Numbered from the stretch's first letter, positions 18,919-29,178 are shown. The stretch is DNA of 64,000 nucleotides from an uncultured Gammaproteobacteria bacterium (GCA_913060565.1 CAJXRU010000002.1:27740-91739), one strand, 5' to 3'. The notes: a model not told the origin generated them from the sequence alone. Numbers and translations are program-made.

Positions 18919-19566
18919 TTAACGTTCTTCGCCAGCTTCATCAACTTCAACAATTTCCGTTTCTTGCAGGGCAACGTCAATCCATTGCTTAACCGCTTCA
19001 TTCGCAAAAATAGCATCACGATATTGCTTTGTTGATGGTAATAGCGAAATACCATAGGTTTCAAAACGTAATATCACGGGAATATACATACAATCAGCAA
19101 TCGAAAACTCACCAAATAGCCACGGCCCACCGCTATTTTGCAGTAAACGGTGCCAGAGTAACTGCATTTGATTGATCTCATTCTTTGCATCTTCAGAAAG
19201 CTCAACGCGACGCTTTGCTCTAATATTCATTGGCATCTCATTGCGAATAGCACCAAAACCGCTATGCATTTGCGCACTCACACTACGAGCAATTGCACGT
19301 TGTGAAGGATCCTTTGGCCAGCCACGCCCCGCCAAACATTGCTCATTAACATATTCACAAATTGCCAAGGAATCCCAAACATTGAGCTCTTTATTAATAA
19401 GCACTGGAACTTTTTTGCTATCTGAATACTGTGCTAATCGCTCGGAAAGTTTTTCTGGTGCCAAAGACTCCAACTGCTCCGTAAAATTAACATTAAAATG
19501 AGTCATCAATAGCCAAGGTCTAAGTGACCATGTTGAGTAGTTTTTATTACCAATAACCAATTTCAT
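18919..19566 (-). CDS. Glutathione S-transferase family protein
   Basis: A 215-residue cytoplasmic protein with the thioredoxin-like N-terminal GST domain (MKLVIGNKNYSTWSLRPW, where the SxWSxR stretch supplies the glutathione-activating serine). The VPVLINKELNVWDSLAICEY segment carries the conserved cis-Pro and glutathione gamma-Glu contacts. The helical C-terminal domain contains GPWLFGEFSIADCMYIPVILR. The start is set at ATG 19566, with GGAG ten bases upstream. A TTG two codons earlier is possible. It sits downstream of hemE but is separated from it by a terminator. The substrate is unknown. Confidence 0.88.
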   Translation of the reverse strand: MKLVIGNKNYSTWSLRPWLLMTHFNVNFTEQLESLAPEKLSERLAQYSDSKKVPVLINKELNVWDSLAICEYVNEQCLAGRGWPKDPSQRAIARSVSAQMHSGFGAIRNEMPMNIRAKRRVELSEDAKNEINQMQLLWHRLLQNSGGPWLFGEFSIADCMYIPVILRFETYGISLLPSTKQYRDAIFANEAVKQWIDVALQETEIVEVDEAGEER

Positions 19567-19590
19567 AAACAATTGTCTCCCTAAAAAAAT

Positions 19591-19620
19591 AAAGCCGTTT
19601 ATCTACGATAAACGGCTTTT
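19591..19620 (-). terminator. Rho-independent terminator after hemE
   Basis: Stem AAAGCCGTTTA/TAAACGGCTTT. Read on the minus strand it is followed by a T run. It lies between hemE and the GST gene, both on the minus strand. Confidence 0.85.
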
Positions 19621-19680
19621 ATGACAATTCAATGATCAATTAGTTTTAATTCATCAAACAGACTTGATGAACTAGTTCAA

Positions 19681-20748
19681 CTATTTGTGGAATGGACGAG
19701 ATAGTTCATTCACGGCTTTGATAAACGCACCTGCATTTTCTGGTGGCACGTCTAAGTGGATGCCATGGCCTAGATTAAATACATGTCCAGTGTTGTCATG
19801 ACCGTATTGCTCTAAGATATGCTGAACTTCTTGGCCAATGCGCTCAGGAGAAGCATACAGCATTGAAGGATCCATGTTGCCTTGCAACGCAACTTTATCA
19901 CCAACACGTGCTTTAGCATCGCTAATGTCGATAGTCCAATCCAAACCGATAGCATCACAACCAGTCGCTGCGATTTCTTCAATCCATTGACCACCATTTT
20001 TAGTGAACAATGTTACTGGAACACGGCGACCTTCGTTTTCACGCGTTAAGCCATCAACAATTTTCGCCATGTAGCGCAATGAAAACTCACGGTAATCACG
20101 TGGTGATAAAATACCACCCCATGTATCGAAAATCATTAACGATTGCGCGCCTGCAGAAACTTGAGCGTTTAAATAAGAAATAACTGAATCAGCTAACTTA
20201 TCTAATAATAGGTGCAATGTTTTTGGTTCAGCAAAAGCCATTTTTTTGATTTTTGTAAAGGCTTTAGATGTGCCACCTTCAATCATATAAGTCGCTAGTG
20301 TCCAAGGACTACCAGAGAAACCAATCAATGGGACATCACCGTTTAAGCCTTTGCGAATTGTACGAACGGCGTTCATCACATAGCCAAGTTCGTCTTCTGG
20401 ATCAGGAATACCAATCTTTTCAACATCACGTAAACAGGTAATAGGACGATCGAATACTGGTCCTTCACCTGTTTCAAAACGCAGACCTAAGCCCATTGCA
20501 TCTGGAATAGTTAAAATGTCTGAGAATAGGATAGCGGCATCTAAATCATAACGACGCAGCGGCTGAAGCGTTACTTCACACGCAAAGTCAGCATCACGAC
20601 ACAGTGACATAAAATCACCCGCTTTAGCGCGCAATTCGCGATATTCTGGCAAATAGCGTCCCGCTTGACGCATCATCCATACTGGAGTTTGATCAACAGG
20701 TTGTTTCAACAACGCACGTAAATAACGATCATTCTTTAACTCAGCCAT
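19681..20748 (-). CDS. hemE: Uroporphyrinogen decarboxylase
   Basis: HemE removes four carboxyl groups from uroporphyrinogen III to give coproporphyrinogen III in haem synthesis. The 355-residue length is standard. The family signatures [15 protein letters not shown] (with the active-site arginine) and the [17 protein letters not shown] motif are intact. The start [16 protein letters not shown] aligns with the E. coli start, so I use ATG 20748 rather than a GTG two codons upstream. nudC ends 89 bp away at 20838, upstream on the same strand, and rsd lies beyond it. This matches the conserved rsd-nudC-hemE neighbourhood of gammaproteobacteria. Confidence 0.97.
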   Translation of the reverse strand: MAELKNDRYLRALLKQPVDQTPVWMMRQAGRYLPEYRELRAKAGDFMSLCRDADFACEVTLQPLRRYDLDAAILFSDILTIPDAMGLGLRFETGEGPVFDRPITCLRDVEKIGIPDPEDELGYVMNAVRTIRKGLNGDVPLIGFSGSPWTLATYMIEGGTSKAFTKIKKMAFAEPKTLHLLLDKLADSVISYLNAQVSAGAQSLMIFDTWGGILSPRDYREFSLRYMAKIVDGLTRENEGRRVPVTLFTKNGGQWIEEIAATGCDAIGLDWTIDISDAKARVGDKVALQGNMDPSMLYASPERIGQEVQHILEQYGHDNTGHVFNLGHGIHLDVPPENAGAFIKAVNELSRPFHK

Positions 20749-20837
20749 TAACACTAGCCCTTCAACAATAAAATTGGGCGCTATTGTATCATCGACTACC
20801 GTTAAAAAACTAACCTAGATCAATTGATTTTGTGCAA

Positions 20838-21638
20838 TTAGCTCTCAAGTTTTAAAACATGATCAATCATTTGTCGTGCAATACTATGCTCGCCTGGAAT
20901 TTCGGGTAAATTATCACGTTCAAACCAATCAGCAGCTATGAGCTCATGCGGATCAATTTGGATGTCGCCACTGTCCCAATCAGCGAGATACGCCACCATG
21001 ATATTATGGGGAAATGGCCATGGTTGAGAGCCAAAATAGCGTACATTCTTAACCGTAATATTGGTTTCTTCTTTTACTTCACGAATAACCGTTTGCTCTA
21101 ATGTTTCACCAACTTCAACAAAGCCAGCCAATACCGAATAGATTTCACCCTTATTGCGTTTGTTTTTTGCGAGTAATATCTGGCCATCTTTAATGACTGC
21201 CATAATGACCGCTGGCGAAATACGTGGATAAGCACGGTGCCCACATGAACGACATTGCGCAGCAACTTCCCAGTGAATGGTCATCATTCGTTGGCCGCAC
21301 TGGCCACAAAATTGATGGGTTCGTACAAAATTGGCAACTTGCCATGCTCGTCCAAGTAAAGCACTGAGTATCTCGTCAGAAGACAACATGATGTCACGTA
21401 ATCCACGCCACTGACCTTGCGGTAAATCAATAGTTTGATGTTGCAAATCAACTAGAATACACGGCAATGATTGATGATATCCCAATAAAAACTTTGGCGC
21501 CTGCGGATCGAAAATCAATCCTAAAGAATCTAGTTGTTGTTTAGGTAATTGCTCGTTATCGAGAATCCAAAATGTGTCTTGCTGGCAAAAAAACCATAAT
21601 GCAGGACGAGCTGAATTCAAGCGTTTAATTTTTTTCAT
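20838..21638 (-). CDS. nudC: NAD(H) diphosphatase / NAD-cap hydrolase
   Basis: NudC hydrolyses NAD(H) to NMN(H) and AMP and removes NAD caps from RNA. The product has 266 residues. A zinc ribbon is formed by two CxxC pairs (FCGQCG and CRSCGH, about residues 113-134). The Nudix box is intact, from GFVEVGETLEQTV through REVKEE. The NudC-specific motif SQPWPFPHN follows the box. It lies just upstream of hemE and divergent from rsd, as in E. coli. The ATG is preceded by an AGAG element. Confidence 0.95.
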   Translation of the reverse strand: MKKIKRLNSARPALWFFCQQDTFWILDNEQLPKQQLDSLGLIFDPQAPKFLLGYHQSLPCILVDLQHQTIDLPQGQWRGLRDIMLSSDEILSALLGRAWQVANFVRTHQFCGQCGQRMMTIHWEVAAQCRSCGHRAYPRISPAVIMAVIKDGQILLAKNKRNKGEIYSVLAGFVEVGETLEQTVIREVKEETNITVKNVRYFGSQPWPFPHNIMVAYLADWDSGDIQIDPHELIAADWFERDNLPEIPGEHSIARQMIDHVLKLES

Positions 21639-21787
21639 GGGACTCTTTAGAATGTTAATTCATCGATATCACGATTTGTTATGCACTTTATCATGCCATC
21701 AATCAGAAAAAATGCACTGATAATGATTGCTTTCACAAGCTGCATATCTTAACTTTAATACTACGGAAATCACACAGGAGACGTTTC

Positions 21788-22258
21788 ATGTTAGAAAAAG
21801 TAAAACAAGCACGTCAACAATGGGGCGGTTCTAATCTTTTAATTGATACTTGGTTGAATAAACGCCAAGAGCTTATTGTCACTTATTGCCAAATTGCCGG
21901 CATCCCCCCTTATGAAGAAAATGCTCATCAACTTCCAAAAGATGAAGAAATCAGCGAGTTTTGCAACAGGTTAGTCGATTACGTATCGACAGGACATTTC
22001 GAAGTTTATCGTGAAGTGGTTTCCGCCTGTGAAATTCATGGTGAAAGTAGCATATTTCATGTGGACGAACTTATTCCAAAAATCAGTGTGTCGACGGAAA
22101 TGGCATTAGAATTTACTGAAAAGTATGCTGATAACGAGCATGTTTTCGATAAGTTTGATACTCACTTATCAACACTCATCGAAGGGTTAGAGCAACGCTT
22201 TGAATTAGAAGATCAACTACTTTCTAATCTTCACGAAAAACACAGTACATTGGCCTAG
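21788..22258 (+). CDS. rsd: Anti-sigma-70 factor Rsd (Rsd/AlgQ family)
   Basis: Rsd binds the housekeeping sigma-70 and shifts RNA polymerase towards alternative sigma factors. The protein has 156 residues and is mostly helical. Family features are the N-terminal GGSNLLIDTWLNKRQELIV, the CNRLVDYVSTGHFEVYREV helix, and the C-terminal EGLEQRFELEDQLLSNL. A good Shine-Dalgarno (AGGAG, seven bases before ATG) defines the start. The divergent position next to nudC and hemE supports orthology. A bidirectional terminator lies 12 bp after the stop. Confidence 0.93.
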   Translation: MLEKVKQARQQWGGSNLLIDTWLNKRQELIVTYCQIAGIPPYEENAHQLPKDEEISEFCNRLVDYVSTGHFEVYREVVSACEIHGESSIFHVDELIPKISVSTEMALEFTEKYADNEHVFDKFDTHLSTLIEGLEQRFELEDQLLSNLHEKHSTLA

Positions 22259-22270
22259 GCTGTGTTCGAT

Positions 22271-22299
22271 AAAAACCGCTGAATTCAGCGGTTTTTTTT
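22271..22299. terminator. Bidirectional terminator between rsd and the TPR gene
   Basis: A perfect palindrome (AAAAACCGCTGAA/TTCAGCGGTTTTT) has an eight-base T run on the plus strand and five on the minus strand. It serves two convergent genes. Confidence 0.92.
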
Positions 22300-22308
22300 G
22301 ATTGGAAG

Positions 22309-23298
22309 TTATTTACTAAGCTTCTTAATACGCTTTTTAAGGCGCTTCATTTCATCTTCCAAATCGTCATCATCACTGCCATCCACCAGCTTAAGGGTTG
22401 ATTTTGCTTTGAGTAAATCATTATCTGCAACGTAAAGCTGTGCTAGACGTAAATTTCCCCATTGTAGATAACGATGTTCCTCTATAGTCATTAACTGCGT
22501 AACATGTCCAATCGCTTGTTTAATATTTGCACCAGACTTCACAGCAACTTTGGCTAACTGGTAGAGCGCATTGCTTTTTTCCATATCATCACTCGCGTGA
22601 CTTAGCGCATCAATTAAATCTTTATGAGCAGATGCCCACTCTTCATCATTAATATGCTTCATCGCTCTGATAAATAATAATCGACTGCTATCAGCATAAC
22701 GTTTTATTCCCCCATTAAGCTCTTGCAATGCGAGGTCTTTCTTATCCATCGATTGGTAGACACCAACTAGGCTAGCGGTACCTGCAACGCCATCAATCTT
22801 TTGCAAATGCTTGGCATACTCCAATGCTTTATCGATATCGCCACCAGCCATGCCAGGAGCAAACCGATGAAAACCAATCAACCCATTTAATGTGTCTTTA
22901 TGGTCAGCGTCGATTTTTAGGGCGGCGTCCCACGCTTTGACACCATCTTTGGCGTATCCTAACTTTGAAAATATGCTCGCCTTTTGCGCCATTATCATCG
23001 CACTCTGACCAAAACGAAATTGCAAATCAACATTGTTGGGCGCTTGTTTTATCAATGGCTCCATCAAATCATACGCTTTTTCAGTTTTGTCCTGTGCTAG
23101 TAGGATCCGTGCCCACAATAATTGCCCTGTAACTGATTGGCTATCGCTACTCTCAAGGCTTTTATATGCGTTGATTGCTTGTGTTAACTTTCCCGCTTTT
23201 AATGCAGCATCAACTGTACTTTGAGATGCCATTGCAGTTTGTGCCATTAGCGCGACTAAACTAGCGCTAATCAATAGACGTTTAAATCCCGTCATCAT
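22309..23298 (-). CDS. Secreted tetratricopeptide-repeat protein
   Basis: A 329-residue protein with a signal peptide (MMTGFKRLLISASLVALM, cleavage near AMA-S) and about six helical repeat units of TPR type across residues 35-300, for example VTGQLLWARILLAQDKTEKA and AWDAALKIDADHKDTLNGLIG. The last 30 residues are highly charged (DGSDDDDLEDEMKRLKKRIK). The start at ATG 23298 has GGAA eight bases upstream; a TTG eight codons further up would spoil the signal peptide. I recognise no specific family. A periplasmic scaffold role is possible. Its upstream neighbour on the same strand is a diguanylate cyclase, 75 bp away. Confidence 0.75.
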   Translation of the reverse strand: MMTGFKRLLISASLVALMAQTAMASQSTVDAALKAGKLTQAINAYKSLESSDSQSVTGQLLWARILLAQDKTEKAYDLMEPLIKQAPNNVDLQFRFGQSAMIMAQKASIFSKLGYAKDGVKAWDAALKIDADHKDTLNGLIGFHRFAPGMAGGDIDKALEYAKHLQKIDGVAGTASLVGVYQSMDKKDLALQELNGGIKRYADSSRLLFIRAMKHINDEEWASAHKDLIDALSHASDDMEKSNALYQLAKVAVKSGANIKQAIGHVTQLMTIEEHRYLQWGNLRLAQLYVADNDLLKAKSTLKLVDGSDDDDLEDEMKRLKKRIKKLSK

Positions 23299-23373
23299 TC
23301 TGTGTATTCCGTTAAAATCCAAAGTAATACACTGACCTAAAAATAATCAAAAAGTTTCTTACTAACTTTATAT

Positions 23374-24873
23374 TTAGCCTTTTTGTGTGCCAGTAACAAC
23401 AGCAAAGTTCCGCTGTTTTTTAGCTTCGTAAAGGGCTTTGTCAGCTTCTACATAAAATGCTTGAGAATCGCATATTTGAGGCGGCATTAAGACATAACCA
23501 CCAATTGAAATAGTAAGATAGTCACTGATATTACTTTCACCATGCTCAATATGTAGATATTCAATGCTAGTGCGTAATTTATCTAAAAATAGCTGGCTTT
23601 CAGCGATTGTCGCGCGTGAGAAAACCAGTGCGAATTCTTCACCACCGATGCGGAAAACATAATCACTAGGTCGTTTAAGGCATTCCATCAATTTGGTTGC
23701 CACACGCTGCAATGCAATGTCTCCTTGAGGATGACCATAGCAATCATTAAATTTTTTAAAGAAATCAATATCGATGATAGCTAATGTAATATTGTAATCA
23801 TGACGCTTAGCCAACCGTAACTCTTTACTCAATATCTCGTCATAACTTCGGCGATTAGGCAGCGCTGTTAACTTATCTACAATCGATAATTTTTTGTTAG
23901 TAACATCGTTAAGAATATTTGTGTAATCAACAATTTGATAATTATCATTAAAGTTTGGTAGAACCGATGAATAAGCCCAAAATGTTTGATGTTCAGCGTT
24001 GGAATGTTGTATTTCCCCCGTCCATTCCATACCCGTTGATACGACACGTAGAATTTCTTTAGTGAGCTGCCCGCCTTGAGGAGAATTATCAAAAAACTGA
24101 CTTGGCTCACCAATGAGATCTGATTTAACACACCCTAAAAATCGACATAATGCATTACTGGCATCAATCACATTGCCAGACTTATCGATAGTTGCCATCA
24201 TAATTTGTTGATCGATTAAATGATTGCGACGGCTCCGATCTTTATTTGCTGCACGTAAACTGCGTACAACATAAATTGAGAAAAGAGCGACTAGAATTAC
24301 TGCCATTATTGAAATGCCATAATTAGTAAGCAACGCCTGCTCTTTTCTCATTTTTGCACTACGATGAAACTGTTGCGCTTTGCTATAGGCAAATTCGACG
24401 AGCGCGCCCACTTCCCTATTCAATTTGGCAACGTGAGATGCTCCTTTACCTGTAGTAATTACTGACGCTCGCTGTTGTTGCCCTTCACGCACAAGTTTGA
24501 TAACTTCATTACGTATCGGCTGCCAATCCACAAAACGTTGATAAGTTTTATTTATTTGCGCCTGCTCTCCCAAAAACCGTTCAAAAATGATGTCGAAATC
24601 TGTGAGCGCCGCCTGCTCATGAGCGGCTACTCGAGATACCGCCCATTCCACTTGTTCTTTATTTTGGGCAAGCACTACATCCTTCATGTGACGATGCATA
24701 GAAACAAGATGAAAATTAATATTATTTGCCGCATTCGACACAGCAAACGGGTGCTTATAGAGACTATCCATGTCGTTAGCAATACCAGATAACTGGCGAT
24801 GAGAGCTAACGCCTAACGCAATGACAACGACGACTATGGCGCAAAAGCCAACTGAAATCTTTTTATAGACCAT
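23374..24873 (-). CDS. Membrane diguanylate cyclase with periplasmic sensor and PAS domain
   Basis: A 499-residue enzyme predicted to make c-di-GMP. Helices at about 8-23 and 188-210 bracket a helical periplasmic sensor like the four-helix bundle of chemoreceptors. A PAS domain follows (about 220-325). The GGDEF domain starts with LTALPNRRSYDEIL and holds the intact catalytic loop GGEEF. An RxxD inhibitory site (RPSD) lies exactly five residues before it, so product feedback inhibition is expected. No EAL domain is present. It may share a transcript with the TPR gene that follows. The nearby GGDEF-EAL protein at 16-19 kb would supply the opposing activity. Confidence 0.92.
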   Translation of the reverse strand: MVYKKISVGFCAIVVVVIALGVSSHRQLSGIANDMDSLYKHPFAVSNAANNINFHLVSMHRHMKDVVLAQNKEQVEWAVSRVAAHEQAALTDFDIIFERFLGEQAQINKTYQRFVDWQPIRNEVIKLVREGQQQRASVITTGKGASHVAKLNREVGALVEFAYSKAQQFHRSAKMRKEQALLTNYGISIMAVILVALFSIYVVRSLRAANKDRSRRNHLIDQQIMMATIDKSGNVIDASNALCRFLGCVKSDLIGEPSQFFDNSPQGGQLTKEILRVVSTGMEWTGEIQHSNAEHQTFWAYSSVLPNFNDNYQIVDYTNILNDVTNKKLSIVDKLTALPNRRSYDEILSKELRLAKRHDYNITLAIIDIDFFKKFNDCYGHPQGDIALQRVATKLMECLKRPSDYVFRIGGEEFALVFSRATIAESQLFLDKLRTSIEYLHIEHGESNISDYLTISIGGYVLMPPQICDSQAFYVEADKALYEAKKQRNFAVVTGTQKG

Positions 24874-24990
24874 GACAAATATAATCCTGAGTTACTACTC
24901 TAAATTATAAGTGGTGAGACCTTAGTAATATTGCTTTAGATCAATAAAGATGTCGCATTTTATAATTGACTTTATTGGATTTCTAAAACA

Positions 24991-25015
24991 AAAAAGCCCC
25001 ATCAGACGATGAGGC
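24991..25015 (-). terminator. Rho-independent terminator after the M28 peptidase gene
   Basis: Stem AGCCTCATC/GATGGGGCT (one G-T pair), read on the minus strand and followed by a T run, 25 bp beyond the stop. Confidence 0.85.
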
Positions 25016-25039
25016 TATATTACGGTTTAGCGTTAAAAA

Positions 25040-26689
25040 TTAACGCTTAAACTCTGATGTTTTACTCCACTTAGGCCATACATTTTCTTTCGATAATTCA
25101 TAGCCTACTTCGAAGAACGCCTGCATATCTTCAACAGCGCCTGATAGATCCCACTGCTCGTTGTATTCATCACATAAACCGTGGTAACACTTGCCCAATT
25201 TAGGACCTAATTCAGCACGTAATTTAGCCGTCTCCTCATCTACGGGTTTCTTACCGCTTTTAGCATAAAGCGCAGGAATGCCCACATTGGCGAATGCGAA
25301 GTGATCTGAACGGTAATAAATACCCGCCGCTGGACGTGGGTCACCACCAATAACACGCCCCTGCTTCTTAACAGCAGCAGTTAGATAGTTATCAAGCTCT
25401 GATTGCCCTAAACCATACACAGCGACATCTGCGCTACGACCAACAACATCAAGCGCATCCATATTAATATCAGCAACTGTTTTCGCTGGCGCGATAATTG
25501 GATTTGCCGCATAGAATTTCGAGCCTAATAATCCCTGCTCTTCAGCTGTTACCGCTAACATAGTGATTGAGCGCTCTGGACGAACTGGCAATTTAGCAAA
25601 GGCTTCAGCTACTTCTATTAACGCCGCAGTACCTGTCGCATTATCTACAGCACCATTGTAAATTTGATCGCCATCTAAGCTTTTATCCGTGCCTAAATGA
25701 TCCCAATGCGCTGTATAAATGATGTGTTCATCGGCTTTAGTACGGCCAGGAAGCGTCGCGATAAAGTTGTTAGAAACAGACTTCTTAATCACATTTTTCA
25801 CATCGACACTAGCCGTTAAGTCGCCCATTGCCACATGATAAGCACCTTTTGCAGCTTCTTGTTTAGCCGCGTCGAAATCTAGGCCAGCTTTTGCGAATAA
25901 TTCTTTTGCAACATCACTGTTTACCCAGCCTTCGACTTTAACGCGATCTTTATTTAAATCATCACGTTGAAAACCAAATTGCTCACCAGACCATGAATTC
26001 TTGACCACATTCCAGCCATAAGATGCTGGCGCAGTTTCATGGACGATAATAGCGCCAGCAGCGCCTTGGCGACTTGCTTCTTCATATTTATAAGTCCAGC
26101 GACCATAATAAGTCATGGCTTCACCAGTAAACTGCGCTGGGTTTTTCGTCGCATAACCAGGATCATTTACCAAAATAACAACGGTCTTGCCTTTTACGTC
26201 AATACCATCGTAATCATTCCAGTTATATTCTGGCGCATTCACTCCATAACCAACAAATACTAACGATGAATCTTTAATGCCAATTTCTTCAACGATTTGG
26301 CTAGTACCCATCACCATGTCAGTGCCATATTGATATTCTTTGCCACCAATCGACAGTGTCATATCTGGCGATGCTTCAATCGATACCAATGGCACTTCTT
26401 GCAAATAGCTATCGCCGTTACCAGGCTCAAAACCCAAGGCTTTAAATTCTTTGGTTAAGTATTCAAGAGTTAGTTTCTCACCTTCACTTGATGGCGCACG
26501 ACCGCCGAATTTATCAGAGGCAAGCACTTTTACGTGGTCAGCTAATTCTTGACCTGTAATGCTTTGATAGCTTGCAGCCAATGCTTTTGCATCATTGGTC
26601 GCAACAGGTTTGCTAACTTCAGGTTGTGAATCATTACAACCTGCTAAAACGGCGACAGAAACCATCGCTAAACTGAGTATTTTTTTCAT
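25040..26689 (-). CDS. M28 family zinc peptidase, lipoprotein
   Basis: A 549-residue predicted lipoprotein (MKKILSLAMVSVAVLAGC) of the M28 aminopeptidase family with an inserted PA-type domain (about 140-300). The di-zinc ligands are visible: histidine in HWDHLG, aspartate in GAVDNATG, the Glu pair in TAEEQGLLGS, aspartate in NMDALDVVGR and histidine in YRSDHFAFA. All catalytic residues are therefore present. The frame stays open 49 codons upstream of ATG 26689, but that part overlaps the divergent gene and would hide the lipobox, so I reject it. Expected to trim peptides in the periplasm or at the outer membrane. Confidence 0.92.
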   Translation of the reverse strand: MKKILSLAMVSVAVLAGCNDSQPEVSKPVATNDAKALAASYQSITGQELADHVKVLASDKFGGRAPSSEGEKLTLEYLTKEFKALGFEPGNGDSYLQEVPLVSIEASPDMTLSIGGKEYQYGTDMVMGTSQIVEEIGIKDSSLVFVGYGVNAPEYNWNDYDGIDVKGKTVVILVNDPGYATKNPAQFTGEAMTYYGRWTYKYEEASRQGAAGAIIVHETAPASYGWNVVKNSWSGEQFGFQRDDLNKDRVKVEGWVNSDVAKELFAKAGLDFDAAKQEAAKGAYHVAMGDLTASVDVKNVIKKSVSNNFIATLPGRTKADEHIIYTAHWDHLGTDKSLDGDQIYNGAVDNATGTAALIEVAEAFAKLPVRPERSITMLAVTAEEQGLLGSKFYAANPIIAPAKTVADINMDALDVVGRSADVAVYGLGQSELDNYLTAAVKKQGRVIGGDPRPAAGIYYRSDHFAFANVGIPALYAKSGKKPVDEETAKLRAELGPKLGKCYHGLCDEYNEQWDLSGAVEDMQAFFEVGYELSKENVWPKWSKTSEFKR

Positions 26690-26804
26690 TGTTTTTGTTC
26701 TTAATTTGAAAGGACGCCGACAGTATAGCTTGAAGCGTTGAATTAGCAAAAAGTAGCGATTATTCTGTAGCCTCTTTATACCTAATAATAAGCAGTTAAC
26801 GACC

Positions 26805-27401
26805 ATGAATAAACCACACTCACAATCTTGCGACAATAATAAACAGCCTATATTAGAAAAGTTAATGCCACTATTAACGCCTTATCAAGGTGTCGTTGAA
26901 ATTGGCTCAGGGACAGGTCAACACGCAGTTCATTTCGCTAATGCTTTGCCTAATTTAACGTGGCAAACGACAGATCTAGCTGTGAACCACTCAGGTATAA
27001 AACAATGGATTAATGACAGTGGGCTTTCAAATATTAAGCCACCGCTGTGTTTAGATTTAAGTAAACCTTGGCCAATTTCTCAATGTGATGTCATTTACAC
27101 GGCCAACACATTACATATTGTTAGCGCCGAACTAGTCACTGCTTTTTTTGCTGCCATCAAAAACACAGTTAACATTAACGGCTTGGTTATCATTTACGGT
27201 CCATTTAATTACGCAGGCAAATTTACTAGTGACAGTAATCGACAATTCGATGATTGGTTAAAAGATCGAGATTCAAACAGCGGCATTCGTGATATTGAAT
27301 GGATAACCGAGTTAGCCGCCAAAGCAAATCTTCATTTACTTGATGACGAACAAATGCCAGCCAATAACCGGCTCCTTACTTTTAAAAAGCTCATCAACTG
27401 A
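26805..27401 (+). CDS. DUF938 family SAM-dependent methyltransferase
   Basis: A 198-residue protein of the DUF938 group. The SAM-binding motif VVEIGSGTGQHAVHFA lies near residues 30-45, after the typical opening SCDNNKQPILEKL. Further family motifs are ANTLHIVSAE and the YGPFNYAGKFTSDSNRQFD stretch. The methyl acceptor is not known for the family. It is divergent from the M28 peptidase gene across a 115-bp promoter region. A hairpin (GCCCTTA/TAAGGGC, 27421-27441) without a T run follows the stop. Confidence 0.88.
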   Translation: MNKPHSQSCDNNKQPILEKLMPLLTPYQGVVEIGSGTGQHAVHFANALPNLTWQTTDLAVNHSGIKQWINDSGLSNIKPPLCLDLSKPWPISQCDVIYTANTLHIVSAELVTAFFAAIKNTVNINGLVIIYGPFNYAGKFTSDSNRQFDDWLKDRDSNSGIRDIEWITELAAKANLHLLDDEQMPANNRLLTFKKLIN

Positions 27402-27671
27402 ATGTAAACAAGCCTATCAAGCCCTTAGATTTCTTAAGGGCCCACACGACTATCCTTCTTAATAACACCCACCAGCACATCAACCAGACATTAAAGTTGC
27501 GAATGTAAGGAAATGTAAGCATTTGCAAAGTATTGAAAACATCGTCTCCTATTTGAAACCTATCTATAAAATCACGCTCTATTGCTGCGTTAATCGATTA
27601 CGCCAAATAACTTAAAACAATTAAAGCGTTTGCTAATAGCAAACCTCATTACATTAAATGGAGCACTAAAA

Positions 27672-29171
27672 ATGCCAAATAACAGTCCACTATATTCACT
27701 TAAGTCGCTAGCTATTCCAGCGCTTATGATTACAGGACTAAGTGCCTGCGGCGGCGACAGCGATTCATCAGGAGAAGGCTACGTCACGCTGTATAATGCC
27801 TCACCTAACGCACCAGCTATATTCTTAACCATTGACGAAGACCTTGACGACGATGGTACCGATTATTTTGAACAAACTTACAATGGTGTCAGTTTTGGTC
27901 AAATTGGTGGCGACAAACTCGTTGAAACCAACACTTATACAATGGAGCTTGCATGGCAAAGTGATGACAGCATCGCACGCGATGATCTAACAAAAGTCTA
28001 TGAAAGCGCACTAACGGTCAGTAGCGACGAAATAAAATTTGTCGTCTTAACTCAAGATATTACTGATCCACAAATCCTCACGTTTGATATTCCAGTGATT
28101 GATGATGAGGATGACACCGATGATGATTTGTTTAATATGCGTGTATTAAATATTCATCAAACAGTGGCCACGGTTGATGTGTATTTATCAAAATCAGATG
28201 AAACATTTAATGAAGCAACGTTAATAAGCCAAGCGGCGTATGGTCAACTTTCTGAAAACGTTAAATATGATCAAGATGATTACGTTTTTTACATTACCGC
28301 CAATGGCAGCAGTGATGTGTTATATACCTCTGATGAAATCAACTACTCCTTTGCATCACAATACGTAATGGTTGTTCGCGACAACACTGGCGTAGGGGCT
28401 TCACCATTTATCATCGACCGCATTAGTAGTGCCAGCGCTATTGAATACGCCAATGATGGTGCGCAAGCAAAACTCACTATTTTTAATGGCATTGAGCAAC
28501 ACGATTTATTAGAAAACTATGCTGGCAGTGTTGACATTCATATTGACGGGTTTAATGAACAAGCTGATTTTTCAAAATTAACACAAGGTCAATTTAGTGA
28601 ATCTATCATCACCGATCGTGGTGATTATAGCCTTGAATTAACCATCCCTGGCACCGAGGAGTTTTTACTGAAAAATCATTTAGTCACGCTGGATGAGAAT
28701 ATCGATCGCACCGTTTTCTTCTACTTAAACGAAGAGAATGTCGATCATGACGGTGACGGTGATGTTGATGAAAACGGTGATGGCATCGTTGACGAAGTTG
28801 AAGTAACGATTAACTCATTAGTCGTTGATAACAGTGTTCACCAAGGTATTTATGAACATGGCGTCAATATTATTAACTTCGTGGATGATGAAGATTTTAG
28901 TACCGTTAATTTCTACTTTGTTCGCAGTGATGAAATCATTGATACAGCAGCGAATAAACGATCTGTCGATTTCGGTGAACCTCAAGACATTTTACTACTC
29001 AATAATACGTACACGATTTACGCAGTAGCAAAACGTGACTCAAGCGATATTTTGTTAATAAGCCAAGAATTGGTTATTGACGAAGACAGCAAAGAGCAGT
29101 TTCTCATTCTGGAAGAAGATGCCAGCTCTGCATCTGGGTATAAAGTTACGTTAGCCGATCAAGCACAATAA
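27672..29171 (+). CDS. Lipoprotein with DUF4397-like repeats and an acidic calcium-type motif
   Basis: A 499-residue predicted outer-membrane or periplasmic lipoprotein (lipobox LSAC, cysteine 26). Four related segments start with GYVTLYNASPNAPAIFLTID, NMRVLNIHQTVATVDVYL, AKLTIFNGIEQHDLL and GVNIINFVDDEDFSTVNFYF. They resemble the DUF4397 beta-sandwich repeat. Between repeats three and four is DHDGDGDVDENGDGIVDE, a dockerin/thrombospondin-like Ca-binding pattern. The ATG at 27672 has GGAG eight bases upstream; an upstream TTG has no such site. A response-regulator-like gene follows 65 bp downstream. The function is unknown and the protein is strongly acidic. Confidence 0.75.
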   Translation: MPNNSPLYSLKSLAIPALMITGLSACGGDSDSSGEGYVTLYNASPNAPAIFLTIDEDLDDDGTDYFEQTYNGVSFGQIGGDKLVETNTYTMELAWQSDDSIARDDLTKVYESALTVSSDEIKFVVLTQDITDPQILTFDIPVIDDEDDTDDDLFNMRVLNIHQTVATVDVYLSKSDETFNEATLISQAAYGQLSENVKYDQDDYVFYITANGSSDVLYTSDEINYSFASQYVMVVRDNTGVGASPFIIDRISSASAIEYANDGAQAKLTIFNGIEQHDLLENYAGSVDIHIDGFNEQADFSKLTQGQFSESIITDRGDYSLELTIPGTEEFLLKNHLVTLDENIDRTVFFYLNEENVDHDGDGDVDENGDGIVDEVEVTINSLVVDNSVHQGIYEHGVNIINFVDDEDFSTVNFYFVRSDEIIDTAANKRSVDFGEPQDILLLNNTYTIYAVAKRDSSDILLISQELVIDEDSKEQFLILEEDASSASGYKVTLADQAQ

Positions 29172-29178
29172 TAATAAT

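Noticed and set aside
19172..19501. 109-codon frame antisense to the GST gene
   Set aside because: The GST reading on the minus strand has clear family motifs; this is a shadow frame.
26690..26836. A longer N-terminus for the M28 peptidase
   Set aside because: The extra 49 codons overlap the start of the divergent DUF938 gene and would bury a perfect lipoprotein signal.
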